Under the pieces are notes generated by a model. That model ran no database searches. It saw only the letters and a program-made list of their open reading frames with translations, and was not told the origin of the DNA. 64,000 nucleotides of DNA. It comes from RYN-230 sp963711705 (GTDB lineage: Bacteria > Actinomycetota > Actinomycetes > Streptosporangiales > Streptosporangiaceae). Below are positions 52,695 to 61,898 of the stretch, piece by piece (position 1 is the first letter of the stretch; each line of letters opens with the position of its first letter). Location: contig CAVQFM010000019.1 of assembly GCA_963711705.1 (NCBI GenBank), forward strand, positions 310,001 to 374,000. The letters are read 5' to 3'. Made by a program: the position numbers and the translations under genes.

Positions 52695-53912
52695 ATGTTC
52701 CACGTCGATTCCGAGGTCGGCCGGCTGCGCCAGGTCGTCCTGCACCGTCCAGGCCTGGAACTGAGGCGGCTGACCCCGGACAACGCCAGCGAGCTGCTGT
52801 TCGACGGCGTGCTGTGGGTGGACCGCGCCCAGGCCGAGCACGACGAGCTGGCGGACGCGCTGCGCGCCCGCGGGGTGATCGTGCACTACTACGACGACCT
52901 GCTGACCCAGACGCTGGAGATCTCGCAGGCCCGCGAGTACATCCTGGACCGGGTGTTCGACTCCCGGCTGCACGGGCCGCTGGCCTGCGACGCGCTGCGC
53001 GCCGCGGTGGCCGGGCTGGATTCGGCCACCCTGGCCCAGGCGCTGACCGGCGGGATCACCAAGCAGGAGATCCTGGACCTGGCCCCGGAGCCGAAGAGCA
53101 TCGCGTTCCACTCGCTGGCCGCCGACGGTTACGTGCTGCCGCCCCTGCCCAACCTGCTCTACCAGCGGGACACCTCGTGCTGGATCTACAGCGGCGTGTC
53201 GGTCAACGCGATGAGGATGCCAGCGCGGATCCGGGAGATCTACAACGACGAGGCCATCTACCGCTGGCACCCGATGTTCGCCGGGGGCGGTTTCGAGGTC
53301 TGGTACCACGGGGAGGACGCGGCCCCGGCCACCATCGAGGGCGGGGACATCCTGGTGCTCGGCAACGGCGCGGTGCTGGTCGGGATGAGCGAGCGGACCA
53401 CCCCGCAGGCGGTGGAGATGCTCGCGCACCGGCTGTTCTCCGCCGGGGTGGCCCGGGTCCTGGTCGCCATCGACATGCCGAAGGCGCGGGCGTTCATGCA
53501 CCTGGACACCGTGATGACCATGTGCGACTACGGGGTGTTCACCAAGTACCTGGGGCTGGGCATGCTGCCGTCCTACACGGTCGAGCCGGGGGCGTCGGCC
53601 CGGGAGCTGAAGGTCACCGATCACCCGCCGGAGGACATGCACACCGCGATCGCGGCCGCGCTCGGCCTGCCTCGCATCACCGTGCTGACCGCGAGCCAGG
53701 ACGTGGAGGCCGCGCAGCGGGAGCAGTGGGATGACGGGTGCAATGTGCTGGCCATCGAGCCCGGGGTGGTGGTCGCCTACGACCGCAACGTGACCACCAA
53801 CGCCTACCTGGAGGACAACGGCATCGCGGTGGTGGCGGTGCCGGGCAGCGAGCTCGGCCGCGGCCGGGGCGGCCCCCGCTGCATGAGCTGCCCCATAGAA
53901 CGCGACGCCTGA
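52695..53912 (+). CDS. arcA: Arginine deiminase
   Basis: 405 residues; ATG preceded by a Gly-rich GGGGGAGAG element. Conserved blocks: LDRVFDSRL, LPPLPNLLYQRDTSCWIYSG, ATIEGGDILVLG, AFMHLDTVMTM (His) and the C-terminal GGPRCMSCPIERDA with C396 as nucleophile. The enzyme hydrolyses arginine to citrulline and ammonia, the first step of ATP-yielding arginine fermentation or acid tolerance. No arcB, arcC or arcD is nearby, so a free-standing role is possible. It converges with a LysR gene. Confidence 0.92.
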   Translation: MFHVDSEVGRLRQVVLHRPGLELRRLTPDNASELLFDGVLWVDRAQAEHDELADALRARGVIVHYYDDLLTQTLEISQAREYILDRVFDSRLHGPLACDALRAAVAGLDSATLAQALTGGITKQEILDLAPEPKSIAFHSLAADGYVLPPLPNLLYQRDTSCWIYSGVSVNAMRMPARIREIYNDEAIYRWHPMFAGGGFEVWYHGEDAAPATIEGGDILVLGNGAVLVGMSERTTPQAVEMLAHRLFSAGVARVLVAIDMPKARAFMHLDTVMTMCDYGVFTKYLGLGMLPSYTVEPGASARELKVTDHPPEDMHTAIAAALGLPRITVLTASQDVEAAQREQWDDGCNVLAIEPGVVVAYDRNVTTNAYLEDNGIAVVAVPGSELGRGRGGPRCMSCPIERDA

Positions 53913-53920
53913 GTCCCCGC

Positions 53921-54859
53921 TCAGCGGGGATACAGCTTCTGGGCGCCCTGGTGGAGGGCGGCGAGGATGACGGCGACTGCGGGGCGGCGGACGCTGGCCG
54001 TCCGGGCCACCGCGTACACGTCGCGGGCGTAGCCGTCCCCGCCGCGCGCGGTGTCGGGTACCGGCAGTTCGCGCACCACGACCCGGCCCTCGCCGGCGGC
54101 CAGCGCGAGCCGCGGCACCACCGCCACCCCGATACCCCGGGAGACCAGGGACAAGATGGTGCCCAGGCCCTCGAATTCCCACGGCATAGCGGGCACGCCG
54201 CCCGTGGCGGCCAGCAGCCGGTCCACCGCCTGGCGGGACGGCTCACCCGCGGGCGCTGCCATCCACCGGCTGGTCTCGCTCAGCCGGCCCAGGTCGACGG
54301 GCCGGGCCGGGTCGGCCAGCGGGTGCCCGCGCGGCACGACCAGCACCAGCGGGTCGCGGACCAGCGGGTAGAACTGGAGGATCCCGTCGCCCGAGCCGGC
54401 CAGGCTGCCGGTCCAGTCATCGACCAGAGCGACCTCGACCTCGCCCCAGCGGACCGGGCTGAGCCCTTCGTCCCGCTGGGTCTGGCGCAGCAGCAGGGTC
54501 AGGTTCGGGTGCGCCCGCAGGCTGCGGGCCAGGGCCGGGGCGAAGGCGGCCGCGGCGGTGGGGAAGGCGGCCACTGAGACCCGCCCGGAGGGCTCGCGTT
54601 CCTGGGCCGACAGGTCCGACTCGGCCTCCTCGACCAGCGCCAGGATGCGCTCGGCGTGCGCGGCCAGCCGGGTGCCCGCGTCGGTCAGCTCGGCCGACCG
54701 GGCGGTACGGTCCAGCAGGATCACCCCGGTCTCCCGCTCCAGGGTGGCCAGTTGCTGGGATACCGCGGACGGCGTGTAGCCCAGGGCGGCGGCGGTGGCC
54801 GCGATCGTCCCCCGCCCGGCGAACTCCCTGAGCAGCCGGAGCCGGCGCAGATCAAGCAT
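53921..54859 (-). CDS. LysR-family transcriptional regulator
   Basis: 312 residues. The winged helix (about 1-60) reads LRLLREFAGRGTIAATAAAL, GYTPSAVSQQLATLERETGV. The effector domain follows (from about 90), with REGSGxV-like boundary PSGRVSVAAFPTAAAAF. It is divergent from an aminotransferase gene across 184 bases that contain an inverted repeat, so it probably activates that gene. The effector is unknown. Its 3' end is nine bases from the convergent arcA. Confidence 0.88.
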   Translation of the reverse strand: MLDLRRLRLLREFAGRGTIAATAAALGYTPSAVSQQLATLERETGVILLDRTARSAELTDAGTRLAAHAERILALVEEAESDLSAQEREPSGRVSVAAFPTAAAAFAPALARSLRAHPNLTLLLRQTQRDEGLSPVRWGEVEVALVDDWTGSLAGSGDGILQFYPLVRDPLVLVVPRGHPLADPARPVDLGRLSETSRWMAAPAGEPSRQAVDRLLAATGGVPAMPWEFEGLGTILSLVSRGIGVAVVPRLALAAGEGRVVVRELPVPDTARGGDGYARDVYAVARTASVRRPAVAVILAALHQGAQKLYPR

Positions 54860-54898
54860 AAGCTCACCTTAACCTCAACAACAGATATAGCAGCTTGT

Positions 54899-54975
54899 AC
54901 TAATGCATGACTGACGGCATCCTGGTCAGGTGGCATGGGTCCCTGATGACCCGCCCGAGGGACATGCACTAGTCA
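54899..54975. promoter_or_regulatory. Spaced inverted repeat in LysR/aminotransferase divergent region
   Basis: ACTAATGCATGAC (54899-54911) and the complement of GACATGCACTAGTCA (54961-54975) match at most positions. Two such half-sites about 60 bases apart suit LysR regulatory and activation sites. Confidence 0.4.
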
Positions 54976-55043
54976 GCCGGGCCTGGTGTGGCCCGATTCG
55001 CGGCGCAGTGCGGCGCCAGCTCATACCAAGGAGTCGAAAACCT

Positions 55044-56447
55044 ATGTCCGTGGCTGATACAGCCATGCCCGTCACCCTGCCCACCGCGCCGCTCACGGCC
55101 CCATCGCCGCCCACGGCCCCATCGCCGCCCGCCGCACAGCCGCCCGCCATCGCACGACCGCCGGCCGGCGCACCGTCGGTCACTCCGCTTCCGCCGGTCC
55201 CGGTCTCGGCCACGCTGGCCGCGAACGAGACGCTGGCCCGCAAGCGCCGGGACGGCGAAACCGTGCTGCCGCTCGCCTTCGGCGAGGCGGGCCTGCCCAC
55301 CCACCCGGTGCTCCGGGACGCGCTGGCCGCGGCGAGCGGCGGCAACGCGTACGGGCCGGTCGCCGGGCTGCCCGAGCTGCGCGAGGCGGCCGCGGGCTAC
55401 TGGACTCGCCGCGGCGTACCGGCCAGCGCGGCGTCGATGGTGGCCGGGCCGGGCAGCAAGGCACTGCTGTTCGGCCTGCTGCTGGCGGCCGGCTCGGACG
55501 TGGCCGTGCCGAGGCCCAGCTGGGTCAGTTACGCCGCGCAGGCCAGCATGATCGGCGTGCGCCCGCACTTCGTCCCGGCGCCGCCCGGGGAAGGCGGCGT
55601 GTGCGACGCGGCCGCGCTGGACCGGGCGGTGCGGGCCGCCCGGGCGGCGGGACGGCGGATCGGCGCGGTGGTCGTCACACTGCCGGACAACCCGACCGGC
55701 CGGCTGGCCAGCCCGGCCAGCGTCCGGGCGCTGTGCGCGGTCGCCCGCGAGCACGACCTGATCATCATCTCCGACGAGATCTACCGGGATCTGGTGCACG
55801 ACCCGGGCCTCGAACTCACCAGCCCGGTCGAGGCCGCCCCCGAACGGACCGTGCTGACCACCGCGCTGAGCAAGAGCCTGGCGCTGGGCGGCTGGCGGAT
55901 CGGCGTGGCCCGGATGCCGGACAGCGCCACCGGGCGGGCGCTGCGCGACCGGCTGGTCGGCATCGGCAGCGAGATCTGGTCCGCCCCGGCGCTGCCCATC
56001 CAGCAGGCCGCGGCCCTGGCCTTCCGCGAGCCAGCGCCGCTGGCCGAGCGGGTTTCCCGGAGCCGCCGGCTGCACGCCGCAGTGGCCGCGGCGGTGGCGG
56101 GCCGGTTCGCGGCCGCCGGGCTGACCGTGCCGGCCCCGCAGGCGGCGTTCTACGTCTACCCGGACTTCGCGCCGTGGTGCGAGCACCTGCGCTCGTCGCG
56201 TGGGCTGGCCACCGGCCCGGAACTGGCCGGGCACCTGCTCCAGCGCTACGGCATGGGCGTGCTGCCCGCCAGCGCGTTCGGCGAGGGAGAGCACATCCTG
56301 CGGATGCGCGTCGCCACCGGGCTGCTTTACGGCGAGACCGCGGAGCAGCAGGAAGCGGCGCTGGAGTCAGCCGACCCGGTGGCGCTGCCGTGGATCGCGG
56401 CCGCGCTCAGCCGGATCGACGCCATCCTGGCCGACCTCGCCCGCTGA
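55044..56447 (+). CDS. PLP-dependent class I/II aminotransferase
   Basis: 467 residues; ATG preceded by AAGGAG at ten bases. The first 50 residues are Ala/Pro-rich (TAPSPPTAPSPPAAQPP) and probably disordered. The core has PLPLAFGEAG, AYGPVAGLPELREAAAGYW, LPDNPTGRLASPASV (Asn/Pro), IISDEIYRDLV (Asp/Tyr) and the PLP lysine in ALSKSLALGGWRIG. It belongs to fold type I aminotransferases such as aspartate/alanine types. The divergent LysR regulator probably controls it. Substrate unknown. Tandem repeats lie just after its stop. Confidence 0.9.
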   Translation: MSVADTAMPVTLPTAPLTAPSPPTAPSPPAAQPPAIARPPAGAPSVTPLPPVPVSATLAANETLARKRRDGETVLPLAFGEAGLPTHPVLRDALAAASGGNAYGPVAGLPELREAAAGYWTRRGVPASAASMVAGPGSKALLFGLLLAAGSDVAVPRPSWVSYAAQASMIGVRPHFVPAPPGEGGVCDAAALDRAVRAARAAGRRIGAVVVTLPDNPTGRLASPASVRALCAVAREHDLIIISDEIYRDLVHDPGLELTSPVEAAPERTVLTTALSKSLALGGWRIGVARMPDSATGRALRDRLVGIGSEIWSAPALPIQQAAALAFREPAPLAERVSRSRRLHAAVAAAVAGRFAAAGLTVPAPQAAFYVYPDFAPWCEHLRSSRGLATGPELAGHLLQRYGMGVLPASAFGEGEHILRMRVATGLLYGETAEQQEAALESADPVALPWIAAALSRIDAILADLAR

Positions 56448-56478
56448 CCCGGCGAGCTACCGGCACCGGGACGCGGCA

Positions 56479-56572
56479 CCCGGCCGGGCGTCAGGCGCTG
56501 CCAGCTCCACCCGGCCGGGCGTCAGACCTTGCCAGCTCCAGCTGGGGCGGGCGTCAGATGCTGCCCAGTTCG
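56479..56572. repeat. Three imperfect 31-bp tandem repeats
   Basis: Units start at 56479, 56510 and 56541, each with GGGCGTCAG then TGCC(A)AG(C/T)T. Copies 1 and 2 differ at about four bases, copy 3 more. The third overlaps the end of the hydrolase gene. Could be a recombination hot spot; no coding role seen. Confidence 0.6.
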
Positions 56573-57387
56573 AGCCCGGCCGGGGCGGTGACCGCAGTGG
56601 GCGTCTCGGCCAGCGGGACCAGGTGCGGGCGCTTGGGCGGGATGCCGTCCCCCAGGGAGCGGCCGCGGATCCGCCGGGTCACCCAGGGCGCGGCGTAAAC
56701 CCGGGCCCACCGGGCGTCCAGCCGGCGCGCGGCCAGCCAGTCGAGCGCCGCGTGCCGGGGCAGCCGGTCCAGCGGCGGCCAGGGTTCGCGCCAGTCCTCG
56801 TCCACCGGCACACCCATCACCTCACAGGCCCGCAGCGCTACCAGGCGATGCCCATCCGCGGTGAGATGCAGCCGGTCGGCGCTCCACGCCCGCGGATCGC
56901 GCAGCACGCGCATCGACCACAGGTCCACCACGTAGCACTGGTGCCGGTCGGCGATCGCGCGCAGATGCATGTTGAACGCGGCGACCTTGCCCCGGATCAG
57001 CCGGAGCACCGGGAACCGGGGGTCGAAGCCGGTGAACATGAGCACCGGGCAGCCGGCCTGCTGCAGGGTGACGATCACCTGGTCGAACTGCTCGGCCAGG
57101 GCATCGGGGTCCGCGCGCGGGCGGAGCATGTCGTTGCCGCCCGCGGCGATGCTGACCAGGTCCGGCCGCAGCGAGATGGCCGTCGGCACCTGGTCGTCCG
57201 CGACCTGGCGCAGTATCTTGCCCCGGACAGCCAGGTTGGCGTAGCTCAGGCCGGGCTGGCGGGCGGCGAGCCGTTCGGCGAACCGGTCGGCCCAGCCGCG
57301 GTATCCCCCGTCGGCCGCGGTGAGGTCGTTGAGCCCTTCGGTGAAACTGTCCCCGAGCGCGACATAGGAGCGAATCTCCATCGTCAC
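56554..57387 (-). CDS. SGNH/GDSL-family hydrolase
   Basis: 277 residues; AGGAGG precedes GTG 57387 by five bases (ATG 57381 is possible). Block I YVALGDSFTEG (nucleophile Ser), block III AGGNDML, block V SADRLHLTADG (Asp and His) are present, with the family Gly in NLAVRGK. No signal peptide, so it acts in the cytoplasm. Such esterases act on lipids, acylated sugars or drugs; substrate unknown. Its C-terminus has an extra segment after block V (about residues 195-277). Confidence 0.88.
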   Translation of the reverse strand: MTMEIRSYVALGDSFTEGLNDLTAADGGYRGWADRFAERLAARQPGLSYANLAVRGKILRQVADDQVPTAISLRPDLVSIAAGGNDMLRPRADPDALAEQFDQVIVTLQQAGCPVLMFTGFDPRFPVLRLIRGKVAAFNMHLRAIADRHQCYVVDLWSMRVLRDPRAWSADRLHLTADGHRLVALRACEVMGVPVDEDWREPWPPLDRLPRHAALDWLAARRLDARWARVYAAPWVTRRIRGRSLGDGIPPKRPHLVPLAETPTAVTAPAGLELGSI

Positions 57388-57551
57388 GTGTCCCTCCTAG
57401 TCCTCCCATCCATTGTGCGCCGTGACCGCGACCCAGCGAGAACCCTAAGTACCCGGCGGCCCCGCAGGCCTCACCCGTACCGAGTTAACCTGGTCACATC
57501 CGCGGTCTGGTCAAGGCAGATCCCAGGTCAGGCCCAGGCTGGGCGACCCGG

Positions 57552-58046
57552 TCAGGTCCGGGCGGGTTCGCCGTGCCCGGTCCGGGTGGCGGCGGGCGGC
57601 CCGGTGAGCGGCGGGCCCGCGGGGGGCGGGCCATCCGGCTGAACGACCAGCACGTCACAGGGTGCATCGGCGGCCAGCTGGGTCGCGGCCAGCGCGTCGG
57701 CGCCGGCCATCAGCGCCCCGCGCCCGCCGGGCGTGCCAATGGCCACCAGCCCGGCCTGGATCTCCCGGGCCCGGCGGGCGATAAGCCGCCCGACGTCCCC
57801 GTGGTCACCGACGGTGGTCACGAGATGGGCAGTAGCGGGGATGCCGAGCTCGGTGAGCTGGGCCAGTCGCGCGGCTACTATCCGTTCGGCATATTCGGCC
57901 GGCTCCAGATCGATGGCTTCGGTGTCGATGACGTCGGTCTCCCGGACGTGCATCACCTCGACACCCACCCCGCGGGTCGCCGCCACCCGCGCGGCCCGGC
58001 CGGTGACCGCGGCGGCCCCCGGCGAGCCGTCCACGGCGAGCAGCAC
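57552..58046 (-). CDS. Universal stress protein family, adjoining an MFS gene
   Basis: 164 residues as read from GTG 58046. VLLAVDGSPGAAAVTGRAAR at the start and LVAIGTPGGRGALMAGADAL, then LAADAPCDVLVVQP, are Usp features, although the G-x2-G nucleotide motif is altered. A GWVLLAVDGS frame continues upstream of the GTG, suggesting the domain may be the C-terminal part of a fused MFS-USP protein whose frame is broken. The long Pro/Gly C-terminal tail is disordered-like. Confidence 0.75.
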   Translation of the reverse strand: MLLAVDGSPGAAAVTGRAARVAATRGVGVEVMHVRETDVIDTEAIDLEPAEYAERIVAARLAQLTELGIPATAHLVTTVGDHGDVGRLIARRAREIQAGLVAIGTPGGRGALMAGADALAATQLAADAPCDVLVVQPDGPPPAGPPLTGPPAATRTGHGEPART

Positions 58047-59362
58047 CCAGCCGGGCGCGGGCTGGTCCCGGTCCGGGACCGTGGCCGGTGGCTGCGGGCC
58101 GGGCGCTCGGCCGGGGTGAGGCCCGGCTGCCGGCCGGGGTGAGGCCCGGCTGCTCGGCCGGGGTGAGCAGGTGGCGGCCGGTGGTCAGGATGACGATGCC
58201 GACGACGATCACGGCCGCGCCCAGATAGAACGGCACGTGCACGTTGGCGCTGGCGGCCAGCGCCGGCCACGTACGGGGCGAGCCCGGCGCCGATGAAGCG
58301 GATGAAGCCGTAGGCGGCCGAGGCCACCGGGCGCTCGGCGGTGGACACGGTCATCACCGCCTGCGTGGTGACCGTGTTGTTGATGCCGATGAACGCGCCG
58401 GACACGATCACCGCCGGGATCAGCACCGGCCGGGACGTGGTGCCGATCGCGATGACCAGCACGTCGATGGCGAACAGGGTGAGGGTGAGGTAGAGCGTCC
58501 GGGCCACGCCGAGCCGGCGTTCCAGCCGCGGCGCCACGAAGATGGCGAAGATGGCGACGAGCACGCCCCAGCCGGTGAACACGTAGCCCAGCTGGTGGGT
58601 GTCCAGGTTCATCGGGAACGGGGCATAGCCGAGCACGGTGAAGAACGCCCAGTTGTAGCAGAGCGCGGTCAGCCCCATGGTGAGCAGCCCGCGGTGGCGC
58701 AGGGCGCGCAGCGGGTCCAGGATCGAGGTCCGGTGGGCCGGCCGGGGTGTCTTGTCCACCAGCACCAGCGTGGCGACCAGCGCGATGGCCATCAGCGTGG
58801 TGACCCCGAAGAACGGGCCGCGCCAGCTGATCGCGCCCAGCTCCCCGCCGACCAGCGGGCCCAGCGCGATGCCGACCCCGAGCGCGGTCTCGTACAGGAT
58901 GATCGCCCCGGCGAACCCGCCGCTGGCCGAAGCCACGATCACGGCTAGCGAGGTGGCGATGAACAGGGCATTGCCCAGCCCCCAGCCGGCCCGGAACCCG
59001 ACGATCTGGCCGATCGTGCCCGAACTGCCGGCTAGCGCACTGAACACGACGATCAGCGCGAGCCCGGCCAGCAGGGTGCGTTTGGCGCCGATCCGGGTGG
59101 ACACCCAGCCGGTCACCAGCATGGCCACCGCGGTCACCACCAGGTAGCTGGTGAACAGCAGCTCGACCTGGCTGGGCGTGGCGTTCAGCTGGTCCCGCAG
59201 CGCGGGCAGGATCGGGTCCACCAGCCCGATGCCCATGAACGAGATGACGCAGGCGAAGGCGACCGCCCAGACGGCCCTGGGCTGGCGGAACGGGCTCTCG
59301 GTGCGCCCGGCGGAGGTGCCCGTGGCGGTGGAGCCAGCCGGGGCGTGGTCCGGGGCGCTCAC
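57953..59362 (-). pseudogene. MFS transporter with apparent frameshift, possibly fused to Usp domain
   Basis: About 370 residues of MFS protein (FACVISFMGIGLVDPILPAL start, motif A VTGWVSTRIGAKRTLLAG, twelve helices expected). Similarity then stops at PYVAGA near 58255 and resumes in another frame (NVHVPFYLGAAVIVVGIVIL then TTGRHLLTPAEQP) after one base is dropped or two are added. A 23-base tandem duplication at 58108-58153 then lies between this and the Usp domain. It belongs to the drug/arabinose exporter group by pattern. Its start overlaps the MarR gene upstream (ATGA-like), so MarR regulates it. Confidence 0.8.
58108..58167. repeat. 23-bp tandem duplication at the MFS-Usp junction
   Basis: Two exact 23-base copies (58108-58130, 58131-58153) starting CGGCCGGGGTGAGG, then one base and a 13-base third copy (58155-58167). 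As 23 is not a multiple of three, gaining or losing a copy changes frame exactly where the MFS and Usp frames disagree. Confidence 0.75.
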
Positions 59363-59820
59363 CTGGCGCTCGCGTCGGCCAGGGCGTCCAGCGCGGGCAG
59401 CGCGGCGGCCAGGGCGGCCTGCTGGGCCGGCGGCAGCGTGCTGAACAGCTGGGTGAGCCGGGCCGCCCGGGCCGCCCGCCTGCGCTCGACCAGGGCTTGC
59501 CCGGCCGTGGTGACCCGGACATTGGCCACCCGGGCGTCACCGGGATCGCTGAACCGCTCGGCCAGTCCCTGGGCTTCCAGCCGGGATACCAGCTGGGTCA
59601 TGGCCGGCTGGGAGACGTGTTCCAGCGTGGCCAGTTCGGTAAGCCGGCTCGACCCGTCGCGGACCAGGCGGCCCAGCGTGAACGCGGCCGTGGAGCTGAG
59701 CTCGCCGGGCACCGAGAACCGGCGCCACGCCGAGACGAATCGTTCCAGGACCGCGGAGAACTCCGCGCAGTCCAGAGCGGTGTCACCGGCAGGAGCCCCG
59801 GCGGCCTGGGTAATGTCCAT
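59359..59820 (-). CDS. MarR-family regulator of the MFS gene
   Basis: 153 residues. LSSTAAFTLGRLVRDGSSRL, ATLEHVSQPAMTQLVSRLEA (recognition helix) and DARVANVRVTTAGQALVERR wing match MarR. It overlaps the MFS gene by four bases. A dyad-rich ATATAT region upstream (59826-59850) is the probable operator. It most likely represses the MFS pump and itself; the inducing compound is unknown. Confidence 0.9.
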   Translation of the reverse strand: MDITQAAGAPAGDTALDCAEFSAVLERFVSAWRRFSVPGELSSTAAFTLGRLVRDGSSRLTELATLEHVSQPAMTQLVSRLEAQGLAERFSDPGDARVANVRVTTAGQALVERRRAARAARLTQLFSTLPPAQQAALAAALPALDALADASAR

Positions 59821-59825
59821 GCCAG

Positions 59826-59850
59826 AAATATATCACACAGTTATATATAC
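59826..59850. promoter_or_regulatory. MarR operator candidate
   Basis: An AT-rich dyad (AAATATA - TCACACAGT - TATATATA) directly precedes the MarR start and is far lower in GC than its surroundings. Confidence 0.55.
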
Positions 59851-59986
59851 ACCTTATGCATCTAGCTGGCCAGGGCGGAGACCGCAGCGGCCGGCTGGCC
59901 GCCGTGGCGGCCAGCTCACTCCCTCCCCGGGCTGGCCGCCGGCGCGGCCGCCTGGGCACCGGCCCGCTGAGGCCGATGCCCGGCTG

Positions 59987-61621
59987 TCAGTGCCGGATGC
60001 GGGCCAGGACCAGGGTGGTGTCGTCTTCGCCGCTCTGGTGCAGGGTCTGGGTAACGCGTTCGCAGCAGAGGTCGAGCGGCTCCCCCGGCCGGGCCAGCGC
60101 GCTGTCCAGTGCTTCGCGCAGCACCGCGATGCCATCGCCCAGCGACCGGGACCGGGTCTCGACCAGCCCGTCCGTGTACAGCGCGAGCGTGGCGCCCGGC
60201 GGGAGGCCGACCTGGACCGGCTCGAACGAGCGGGCGCCCAGGCCGAGCGGCAGCCCAGACGGCAGCTCCAGCACCTCGGCCGGGCCGTCCGGGCGGGCCA
60301 CTACCGGCGGCGGGTGGCCCGCCGCGGCCATCGTGCACGTCCCGGACGCGGTGTCGATGACGACGGCGATGCAGGTGGCGAACGGGGCGTCGGGCAGGTT
60401 GGCCACCATCTCGTCCAGCCGGCGCAGCACCTCTTCCGGCGGCAGGTCCAGCTCGGCCAGGGTGTGCGCGGCGATGCGCAGCTGGACCATGACCGCGGCG
60501 GCCTCCGGGCCGTGCCCCATCGCATCGCCCACGATCAGGGCGGCCCGGCCGCCGGGCAGCGCGATTATGTCGTGCCAGTCACCACCGACCCGGAGGGTAC
60601 CCACCGGCAGATAGCGCGACGCTGCCTCGATGCCGTCCGGCACGCTCGGCTCGTTGGGCAGCAGGCCCTGCTGCAGCGCCACCGCCGTGCGCCGTTCCCG
60701 GTCATACAGCCGCGCGTTGTCCAGGCAGATGGCCGCGCGGGAGGCCAGCTCGTCGGCCGCGGCGACGTCGCCGGGCCCGAAATCGGGGCTGGTCGCCGCC
60801 CGGGCAAAGTTCAGGCAGCCCAGCACCACCCCCCGCGCGGTCAGCGGCACGGTCAGGAACGAGACATAGGTCGAGGCGAAGTCGCGGCCGCCAGTGCGGC
60901 CGGCCAGCCGCTGGAGCGTGTCCTCGTCCAAGTGGGCGAACTGGACCGGGGTGTTGCTGTCCATCGCCCGCAGGCTGGGCGAGTCCGGCGGGAGCACGAA
61001 CACCTCGCCGGGACGCAGCAGCCCATCGGTGGCCATGGCCGGCTGGCCAACCTGGCGGGAGGCCAGCCGGCGCACCACGGAGCTGTACCCGGCCTGGGCG
61101 AGCGCCGCCTCGTCAGCGGCCAGCATGCGCTCGGCCACGAACAGCGTGGCCGCGTCGGCCAGCGTCGGCACCGCGACATTCACCACCTCACGCGCGGTCC
61201 GGGGCAGATCCAGGGTGGTGCCGATCCGGTCCGCCGCCCGGCGCAGCCACCCGGGGCCGACCACCATCGACGCGTGCTGCGCGATCACCAGCGCCCCCGA
61301 CCCCGGCCCGGCCAGTGGCTCGCAGCGGACCGCCACCGGCCCGCTGCCGCCGGCGAACGCCATCGCCACCGTCGCGGTCCACACCTGGCCGGTACCCACC
61401 TCGGCCAGCGCGTCAGCGGCCAGCTCGCGCTGGCCCGGCCCGGTCATCAGCACATCGCGGATGTCCTGGCCGATCACGGCCTGGGCGGTATGCCCGAACA
61501 GCCGCTCGGCGGTCACCGGCCAGGTCGCCACCCGGCCGTCAGGGTGCAGGGTGAACGCGGCCAGGCCGCTCAGGTCGGGCGCGCGCCGGCGTGGCAGCAG
61601 CGGCCGCTCATCACCCGTCAT
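59987..61621 (-). CDS. PAS-GAF-PP2C (SpoIIE/RsbU-type) serine phosphatase
   Basis: 544 residues; ATG 61621 has GGAG seven bases upstream. A PAS-like domain (AAFTLHPDGRVATWPVTAERLFG), a GAF domain (LADAATLFVAERMLAADEA to SRAAICLDNARLYDRERR) and a PP2C domain: EAASRYLPVGTLRVGGDWHD, IVGDAMGHGPEAAAVM, LALYTDGLVETR and GEDDTTLVLARI supply the metal-binding Asp residues. Such proteins dephosphorylate anti-sigma-factor antagonists, so a sigma-factor switch responding to light, redox or small molecules is likely. No anti-sigma gene is nearby. A longer frame upstream is not supported. Confidence 0.9.
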   Translation of the reverse strand: MTGDERPLLPRRRAPDLSGLAAFTLHPDGRVATWPVTAERLFGHTAQAVIGQDIRDVLMTGPGQRELAADALAEVGTGQVWTATVAMAFAGGSGPVAVRCEPLAGPGSGALVIAQHASMVVGPGWLRRAADRIGTTLDLPRTAREVVNVAVPTLADAATLFVAERMLAADEAALAQAGYSSVVRRLASRQVGQPAMATDGLLRPGEVFVLPPDSPSLRAMDSNTPVQFAHLDEDTLQRLAGRTGGRDFASTYVSFLTVPLTARGVVLGCLNFARAATSPDFGPGDVAAADELASRAAICLDNARLYDRERRTAVALQQGLLPNEPSVPDGIEAASRYLPVGTLRVGGDWHDIIALPGGRAALIVGDAMGHGPEAAAVMVQLRIAAHTLAELDLPPEEVLRRLDEMVANLPDAPFATCIAVVIDTASGTCTMAAAGHPPPVVARPDGPAEVLELPSGLPLGLGARSFEPVQVGLPPGATLALYTDGLVETRSRSLGDGIAVLREALDSALARPGEPLDLCCERVTQTLHQSGEDDTTLVLARIRH

Positions 61622-61898
61622 CCGACACTCCGTCTGCCTGCCCCGGCCGTGGCCGGCCAGCCTGCCCGCCGTGCTGGCGGACCCGCCCCTGCCTGCAGTT
61701 TCCTGCTCGGGTAATGGCCGCCGGCCATTCGCCCGGCGGCGGCTGGCCCACGCCACGTACTGCCCGTCTCGTGCGATATCGTGCGAGCAGGAAATCTAAC
61801 GCAATCCGGGCCGCAAAGTCGCGTTCCACGCAGTATGAGCGTGGCCAGGTGACCGGGCCGGAGGGCACGCCGGGGGGGCGACAGGGAAGCGAGGGCAG

